DNA of 27,405 bases. Source: a virus. Position numbers and translations under genes: made by a program. This document shows positions 22,118 through 27,405 of this stretch, one piece after another (position 1 is the first letter of the stretch; each line of letters starts with the position of its first letter). Where the stretch lies: positions 1 to 27,405 of the IMG/VR virus record IMGVR_UViG_3300027849_000050, one strand, 5' to 3'. Under the pieces are notes generated by a model that worked only from the letters and a program-made list of their open reading frames with translations, had not been told where the DNA came from and made no database searches.

Positions 22118-24090
22118 TAGTAACAGTGAATGGTTCAGAGGTGGACGTGGTTAGCAATGAGATAAAGCCAACCTTCCAGAGTAATACTCTGAATAATATA
22201 AACAATAGAAACTTACCTAATGCCACATTGAGGTTCCCTAGAACGCCAAAGAACGCTTTAGTTTTCGATTATTTAGATTATCAAGGGGCAAATTCAAGAG
22301 TGCCTTATACTACCACTTCTGTGGTTATTAAGATAGGCAACGAGGTGATACTAGACGGAACATTAAGGATAACTAAAACAACTGACAGCCACTACGAAGG
22401 AATGGCAAGAGGTAAGGGCGGTGATATATTCGATTTAATAAAGGATAAGAAACTAAGCGACTTAGACTTCAGTAGCTTTAACCACTATTTAGATAATGCT
22501 TCTTATGCTGCTGCAGTTAGTAATACTAACGGGTATAAGTACGCACTCGGATTATTTAAGGAGGAAGGAGTAGAGTCACCTATTGACATTTCTACTCAGA
22601 GCCCGTTAATGTATAAAGATTTTCTTTGGCAGTTAATTTTCGATACGGCTAACATAGCTTATACAGGAGACATCTTCTTAGACCCCTACTACAAAAGCGA
22701 GTTAATAACTATGGCAAAAGCGCAAGTGACAACAGGTAAACCTTTAGTTATGAGTTTGCCAGAAGGTTCAAACGAAATTTATACTTCTACTTTAGCTACT
22801 TATGACCTAGATTCTACTTTATCACCTCTAGATAGTTCAAGCGCGCACATAGACGATAGAATAAAAGTCTCAGAAGATGGAAGTATAGAGATTTTACAGA
22901 AGTGTAAGATTCGACTAGTAAATACTTTTACGGCTAACGTCAGACTAACCTATCCCAGTGCGCCTAGTGGTTCTAATACCGCTACTTTTGAAATAAAAAA
23001 AAACGGTATTGTTATTGACGATAACACACAAACCGTATCTATAACAGGCGTAGCTCCTTTATGGGATTCGTTAATAGAACATACTGCGTCGTTTTACTCT
23101 TTAGCAGAAGCTGGTGATATTTACACTTTTGAAACTACTTCTTCAGCAACTTGTAGTATAATGCCTTCGAGTGGAGTAACTGTTGAGCATTATTCAAGTG
23201 ATCTTTATATAGATATTCTAGAGCCTTACATAGACTTTAGCGAGTTAATCGGTGACATGACTCAAACCGATTTCATTAAAGACGTAATTAATCAGTATGG
23301 ATTACTCTTTCAAGTTACTAAATTAGCAGATGGTGAGTTATCATATGACTTTAAGCCAATGGAGGAAATACTGACAGACAAAGAAGGCGCTGAAGACTGG
23401 AGCGATAAGCTATCTAGAAGGATTTCCACATCGACTTCTATAGGTAGTTATGGAGTAGAGAATGAGTTTAAGTACAAGTATCATGCTGACGCCAATAGAG
23501 ATTTCAATTTTATTAGTGTAAGTACAAACGAAAACCAGAAAGAGGTTGGTGTTGTGGTTAGTAGTATTTACACGATGTACAATGATTACAATTATTTAAA
23601 CATTCCAGAGTATTATTTATTTGAATCTGAAATTAATGGTAATAAAATATACTTTAAGTCGCTAGAGCTGAAAAATACAACGTGTAAGGTTGTGGATTCT
23701 AGTCCTACCGTTGTAGTAGACGGAGGTCTTGCCATGATAAATGGGTCTCTCACATCGATAGACACTTACAACCCAATAGATGACGGACAAGGAGGCGCAG
23801 TAGATAGCGGAAACTTTCCAGCCTTAGAATATTTAAAGAAAGTGAGCTATAAAGATTGTCAATGGTCTTTTTACGTTACTAATTACTTTGAGGCTTTCCT
23901 AAGAATACTTAACAACCCCGTAACAGAGGTTATGGAGATTTATCTAAGCCCTTTAGATATAGAGGAATTAGATTTCTTTAAATTAAAATACGTTAGCACT
24001 ACAGGCTCTTACTATTATTTAAACAAAGTATCGAACTATAGAGAAGGGTACGCTACGAAATGCGAACTAGTTAAAGTCATAACAGAATAA
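22114..24090 (+). CDS. Tail-associated baseplate protein (tentative)
   Basis: A 658-residue protein. Its first ~100 residues are beta-rich and include RNLPNATLRFPRTPKNALVF, a segment typical of baseplate-type proteins of Bacteroidota phages, and a later part (EPYIDFSELIGDMTQTDFIK, DVINQYGLLFQV) resembles tail hub proteins that adopt a gp27-like fold. No lysozyme or peptidase motif is visible. It overlaps the gene before it by 4 bp and ends 14 bp before the tape measure gene. The hub assignment is inference from size, fold impression and context. Confidence 0.58.
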   Translation: MIVTVNGSEVDVVSNEIKPTFQSNTLNNINNRNLPNATLRFPRTPKNALVFDYLDYQGANSRVPYTTTSVVIKIGNEVILDGTLRITKTTDSHYEGMARGKGGDIFDLIKDKKLSDLDFSSFNHYLDNASYAAAVSNTNGYKYALGLFKEEGVESPIDISTQSPLMYKDFLWQLIFDTANIAYTGDIFLDPYYKSELITMAKAQVTTGKPLVMSLPEGSNEIYTSTLATYDLDSTLSPLDSSSAHIDDRIKVSEDGSIEILQKCKIRLVNTFTANVRLTYPSAPSGSNTATFEIKKNGIVIDDNTQTVSITGVAPLWDSLIEHTASFYSLAEAGDIYTFETTSSATCSIMPSSGVTVEHYSSDLYIDILEPYIDFSELIGDMTQTDFIKDVINQYGLLFQVTKLADGELSYDFKPMEEILTDKEGAEDWSDKLSRRISTSTSIGSYGVENEFKYKYHADANRDFNFISVSTNENQKEVGVVVSSIYTMYNDYNYLNIPEYYLFESEINGNKIYFKSLELKNTTCKVVDSSPTVVVDGGLAMINGSLTSIDTYNPIDDGQGGAVDSGNFPALEYLKKVSYKDCQWSFYVTNYFEAFLRILNNPVTEVMEIYLSPLDIEELDFFKLKYVSTTGSYYYLNKVSNYREGYATKCELVKVITE

Positions 24091-24104
24091 TAAAAAAAAT
24101 TAAG

Positions 24105-26834
24105 ATGAAAACTCAAATACTATTTAAAGCAGACATAGATACTGAAGGTTTTAAAGCCAAAATAGAAGGGCTTAAAGGCGGTATAAGTGATCTTACTGTC
24201 GAGCAGACTAAACTAGACACATCTACAAAAGAGGGGGCGGCTGCTTTCGTTAAAAACGATGCAGCTATTAGAAAGCTCACTAGTGAATCCAAGAAGTATG
24301 AGAGAGTGCTCAAGGATTTAAGCATGGGGTCTGTCGATGCTGCTCTAAACAATAAGACGTTAAACGACTCTTTAGACGCAGAGGTTAAAAGTATTAACCA
24401 AGCCAGAGCAAGCAATAAGAAGTTACTAGCAATAAGAAATGACCTGAACCTATCTACTGACGAAGGCTCTGACGCACAGGAAAAGATAAACGACCAAATA
24501 GAGAAAAATAATGAATTCATTAAAACGAACGTAGGAGCATTAGAAAAGCAAAAAATAAACATCGGTAACTATAGTAGTGCCTTAAGTGGTGCTGAATCAG
24601 CTTCTAAGGGTGCCAATAATAAGACAGTGGATCTAACCGCGTCTTTTGAGGATATGCACGGTGAAATGAAGCCGCTTACAAATAGAATGGGTGAGATGGA
24701 AGACAGGTTGTATGAATTAGCACAGGCTGGAGATATGGCTTCTGATGAATTCAAGCAATTAACCGCTGAAGCAGGTAGATTAAAGAAGGCTCAACAAGAC
24801 GTTGACTTAGCTGTGGATTCTGCTGCTACTACTATGGGGCAAAAACTAGGAGGTGCTGCTTCTTTTGCTGCTGGTAGCTTGGAGGTTGTGGTTGGTGGTA
24901 TGACCGCTATGGGCGTAGAGTCTGAAGAGGCGGAGCAAGCAATTGCTGGGGTCGTGGGTGCTATGGCTGTGACTGATGGGGTAGAGACTATGAGGGAAAG
25001 TTTCCACGCGGTTAAAGATTTAGGCAGAGCCATTAAAAGCTCCACTATATTCCAGAAACTAGCGGCTGCCGCACAATGGTTATGGAATGCTGCACTCAAC
25101 GCGAACCCTATCGGTTTAATAGTGATGGGGGTAGGAGCCTTAATTACCGCAGGTTATGGTTTACTGAAATTATTCCAATTCTTAACTAAAGACACAGATA
25201 ATTCTGCGGAGGCTAATATAAGAAAAGCCGATTCACTCAAGGAATTAGAAAAGCAACAACGCAAAAACTCAGCGGAAACAAAAAAAGCCTCGGAAAACGA
25301 GCTAGATCTAGCCAGAGCAAGCGGTGCAAGTAAAGACGCAATTAGAGCCTTAGAGAGAGCAATAGCAGGTAAGAATATAACAGCGGCAGAGGAGCTTAAA
25401 TTAACTCGTTTACGTATTGTAGAGCAGGAAAAACTAGCCTTAGTAGCTTTGAGAAATGCCGATGCTGACAGTGAAGAATTAGAGGCACAAGAAGAAAGAC
25501 TAGAGACAGCACGTAAGGGGTTTAAGGAAGCAATTAAACTTGAAAAGGAAGCACACGAAGAGAGGAAGGAATTAACACATAAATACGCAGTTGAGGATGC
25601 CACTGAGAAAACACGCGCAGAAGACGAGCAGAAAGCAAGCCGAAAAACAGCACGAAACAATAAAAAGGCAGATAACGATAAAGACAAAGAGACTGCTAAA
25701 CAGAAGTTAATTGACGATGCAAAGATAATAGAGGATAGTCAAAAGAAAGCAGTTGAAATGGAAGCTGAACACGCTTTACAGATGGCTGAGGCTGCGTTTC
25801 GTGAAGATGATTTGACACCAGAGCAATTAGCAGAGAAAGGAGCAGCATTAGCTGAAGCTCAACAAGGAATTTATGACGTTGCTTTAGAGGCGTTAAAAGA
25901 GGATTTTAACAATAAGTTAATAAGTCAAGAAGAGTACGATATTTCTGTAGAGATGCTTAAGGATGTTAGGGATGAGAAAAACATAGAAAGGCAGGAAGTT
26001 TTAGACGCAGACCAAGACGAGAGAGACGCGGAGCAAGCAGAAAAAGATAAGATAAAAGGAGATAAAGAAATAGAAGGCGCTGAGTTTGTGGCTGCTGCTA
26101 AGGCTCAAATACGTGACCAGAACATTAACAGCGTAGCTGATGGTGTAGCATTACTAGCTAGTCTAGACGATAAAAATAAAGGTTTACAGATTGCTAGTAT
26201 ATTAGCCGCTAATGCTGCGCAAATAGCTAAAACAGTAATAGCCACACAGGCGGCTAACGCTGTTATAACAGCTGAAGGTCTAGCTTTATCTATACCTACC
26301 TTAGGGGCTTCTGTAGTTACTGCTGCTGGTTTAGTGGCCTCTAACAATATATCTGCCGGTATCAGTATCGGTGGCATGGCTGCTGCTGCTGCTAAAGGTG
26401 TAGCAGGTCTGAATAAGAAAGCAGAAAGAGGTATCTCGTTTGAAGGTACTCTACAGGGAGCATCACACGCTAATGGAGGTATAGACTTAGGAAACGGTGT
26501 AGAGGCTGAAGGTGGAGAGAATATGTACGTTTCTGGAGGTCAAACACACATAGTGAATAAGAAAGCCTCTAGTCTTATTAATAGGCTTGGTATCATGGGA
26601 GCTTTATCTATGATAAACCAGAGAGAGGGAAACGGTATAGCTTTAAATGTTCCAACTTCTTTTGCTGCTAGAGGAGGTTTAGTTTCGACAGGAAACAATG
26701 TAGAAATAGATTACGCGAAATTAACAGAGGCATTTATAACAGGAGGCGCTCAAATTAGACCTACCGTTTCTGTTACAGATATTAACAACGTCGGTAGCAG
26801 AATGATTTCAGTTAGTGATTTCTCAACGATTTAG
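24105..26834 (+). CDS. Tape measure protein
   Basis: A 909-residue protein with the tape measure pattern. A long coiled-coil N-terminus is rich in Lys, Glu, Ala and Gln (~1-300). A hydrophobic segment around NPIGLIVMGVGALITAGYG (~330-350) is followed by another long charged coiled coil (~370-680). A second hydrophobic Ala/Gly-rich stretch lies at ~695-770, and the C-terminal region contains SHANGGIDLGNG and ISGG-type turns ending in a short tail. It sets tail length and helps pass DNA into the host; at about 0.15 nm per residue it would predict a tail near 135 nm. It is the last gene before the second non-coding block, downstream of the baseplate-like genes rather than upstream as usual. Confidence 0.88.
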   Translation: MKTQILFKADIDTEGFKAKIEGLKGGISDLTVEQTKLDTSTKEGAAAFVKNDAAIRKLTSESKKYERVLKDLSMGSVDAALNNKTLNDSLDAEVKSINQARASNKKLLAIRNDLNLSTDEGSDAQEKINDQIEKNNEFIKTNVGALEKQKINIGNYSSALSGAESASKGANNKTVDLTASFEDMHGEMKPLTNRMGEMEDRLYELAQAGDMASDEFKQLTAEAGRLKKAQQDVDLAVDSAATTMGQKLGGAASFAAGSLEVVVGGMTAMGVESEEAEQAIAGVVGAMAVTDGVETMRESFHAVKDLGRAIKSSTIFQKLAAAAQWLWNAALNANPIGLIVMGVGALITAGYGLLKLFQFLTKDTDNSAEANIRKADSLKELEKQQRKNSAETKKASENELDLARASGASKDAIRALERAIAGKNITAAEELKLTRLRIVEQEKLALVALRNADADSEELEAQEERLETARKGFKEAIKLEKEAHEERKELTHKYAVEDATEKTRAEDEQKASRKTARNNKKADNDKDKETAKQKLIDDAKIIEDSQKKAVEMEAEHALQMAEAAFREDDLTPEQLAEKGAALAEAQQGIYDVALEALKEDFNNKLISQEEYDISVEMLKDVRDEKNIERQEVLDADQDERDAEQAEKDKIKGDKEIEGAEFVAAAKAQIRDQNINSVADGVALLASLDDKNKGLQIASILAANAAQIAKTVIATQAANAVITAEGLALSIPTLGASVVTAAGLVASNNISAGISIGGMAAAAAKGVAGLNKKAERGISFEGTLQGASHANGGIDLGNGVEAEGGENMYVSGGQTHIVNKKASSLINRLGIMGALSMINQREGNGIALNVPTSFAARGGLVSTGNNVEIDYAKLTEAFITGGAQIRPTVSVTDINNVGSRMISVSDFSTI

Positions 26835-26896
26835 AGCTAAAATGATGCTGTAACTAACTAAGGTTCAGTGGAAAATGAAAAAATAATCTAAGTTCC

Positions 26897-26919
26897 CTAA
26901 CTCTATGTCACTGAGTTAG
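26897..26919 (+). terminator. Possible hairpin after the tape measure gene
   Basis: CTAACTC (26897-26903) pairs with GAGTTAG (26913-26919), loop TATGTCACT. The following TGGCGCTTATGTTTATT is only partly T-rich, so it would be a weak terminator. No comparable hairpin is clear at this point in copy 1. Confidence 0.45.
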
Positions 26920-26945
26920 TGGCGCTTATGTTTATTGTTATTCAA

Positions 26946-26977
26946 AAAAGGCTTTTCTCAAACAAAAAAAGGCTTTT
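26946..26977 (+). repeat. Paired AAAAGGCTTTT boxes, 21 bp apart (copy 2)
   Basis: AAAAGGCTTTT at 26946-26956 and 26967-26977, the same start-to-start distance as in copy 1 although the bases between them differ partly. Confidence 0.7.
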
Positions 26978-27138
26978 CTGCTTTTACTCTTTTTTCTTAC
27001 TATTTACTATCTATTTACTCTTTAACTTACTCTTTACTAACTATTTAAAGAAGTATTTATTCTTAATAAATAGTAAAGAATAGATAAAAGAATGAAAAAA
27101 TAGAATAAATATAGAGATTCAGATTCAAATAAAACGTG

Positions 27139-27188
27139 TCTTCTTTTTATTAAAAAAACGTACATGAAAAAAGAAGAGTGTTTTTATA
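27139..27188 (+). terminator. Terminator-like hairpin in non-coding copy 2
   Basis: TCTTCTTTTT (27139-27148) pairs with AAAAAGAAGA (27168-27177), followed by GTGTTTTTAT. The left arm differs from copy 1 but still pairs. Confidence 0.6.
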
Positions 27189-27388
27189 ATCTCTTAGGGT
27201 AGCCGTTTAGTTTTCATTTTTCACTTCTTTAGCCTCTTTTTAAGCCTAACTAACTGATTGCTTCAATAGTAACCAAAAGTGTTTTTTACTTCTAAAACTC
27301 TTCCAGAAGTACTTTATTTTACAGCCCATTAAAACTCAGCTATTTAAGTGCTTCATGTTTTTTACTTTTACTTTTTATAAGATTTATC

Positions 27389-27391
27389 TTG
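27389..27391 (+). promoter_or_regulatory. Incomplete promoter: -33 TTG at the window edge
   Basis: TTG in ATCTTGCTA matches the -33 box of copy 1. With the usual 20-bp spacing, the -7 box would lie at 27412-27419, outside the window. Confidence 0.4.
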
Positions 27392-27405
27392 CTACTTTCG
27401 ATAAG

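Larger units (their letters stand above)
26864..27405 (+). repeat. Non-coding block, copy 2 (diverged repeat of 13762-14316)
   Basis: From the tape measure stop to the window end there is no convincing gene. The islands match copy 1 in order: AATGAAAAAA at 26874 and 27091; paired AAAAGGCTTTT; TTTAACTTACT; TTTAAAGAAGTAT; the 23 identical bases at 27170-27192; AGCCGTT at 27201; AAGTACTTTATTTT at 27307; TTTAAGTG near 27343; and ATCTTGCTA near the end. Lengths are similar (about 510 versus 540 bp) while the DNA between islands has drifted. Confidence 0.8.

Noticed and set aside
25154-25687. 177-codon minus-strand frame rich in Ser, Leu and Ala
   Set aside because: Shadow of the Lys/Glu/Ala-rich coiled coil of the tape measure gene.
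1-27405. tRNA genes
   Set aside because: No cloverleaf with a TTCRA arm was noticed in the intergenic regions; a tRNAscan-SE run would settle it.

Overview
The window looks like part of a tailed (siphovirus-like) bacteriophage genome infecting a member of the Bacteroidota, probably a flavobacterium. Every convincing gene is on the + strand, genes are packed with 1-10 bp gaps or overlaps, and the DNA is AT-rich. Host clues are -7 boxes of the type TAnnTTnG, A-rich leaders without clear Shine-Dalgarno sites, a BT4734/VirE_N-type primase, and two lipoproteins with the flavobacterial surface-export signature C-x-K-E-E. No integrase or lysogeny repressor is seen here.

Layout. 1-1.3 kb: end of a membrane protein gene and a metallophosphoesterase. 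1.5-6.0 kb: a small acidic protein, two small unknowns, then a recombination/repair cassette (ERF annealing protein, YqaJ/lambda-Exo-type exonuclease, NUMOD4-HNH endonuclease, SNF2-like helicase, VRR-NUC-type nuclease) ending with a lipoprotein. 6.0-7.9 kb: a 34-residue membrane peptide, a dATP/dGTP diphosphohydrolase-like protein, a C5 cytosine methyltransferase and a DUF3127-like OB-fold protein with an SSB-type tail. 8.1-11.8 kb: a paralogue of the acidic protein, a small basic protein, a primase/SF3 helicase, a second NUMOD4-HNH gene with an AP2 domain, and a small UVR-like protein with a cysteine cluster. 11.8-13.8 kb: two small genes and both terminase subunits. 13.8-14.3 kb: a non-coding block. 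14.3-15.8 kb: a stand-alone AP2 domain, two unknowns and a second lipoprotein. 15.9-20.0 kb: a 1339-residue fibre/adhesin with six 35-residue repeats, an Ig-like domain and a LamG-like lectin domain. 20.1-26.8 kb: tail proteins ending in a 909-residue tape measure. 26.8-27.4 kb: a second, diverged copy of the non-coding block. Portal, protease and capsid genes are absent and must lie outside.

The most unusual features are regulatory. Promoter-like sites fall into three sets that share the -7 region but differ at -33. TTG-N20-TAnnTTAG precedes recombination and replication genes and also lies at the end of the non-coding blocks. ACCAA-N13-TATnTT precedes an acidic protein, the membrane peptide and a lipoprotein. 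TTAyGTTA-N17-TATCTTTGC precedes the terminase, fibre and tail units, each time abutting an upstream terminator. This suggests staged early, middle and late transcription. The two ~0.5 kb non-coding blocks share islands in the same order, including two AAAAGGCTTTT boxes exactly 21 bp apart, a hairpin followed by a T-run, and a terminal -33 box. They look like repeated transcription-boundary or RNA elements and are the best candidate here for something undescribed.

All assignments come from reading motifs in the sequence and translations; no database search was run.
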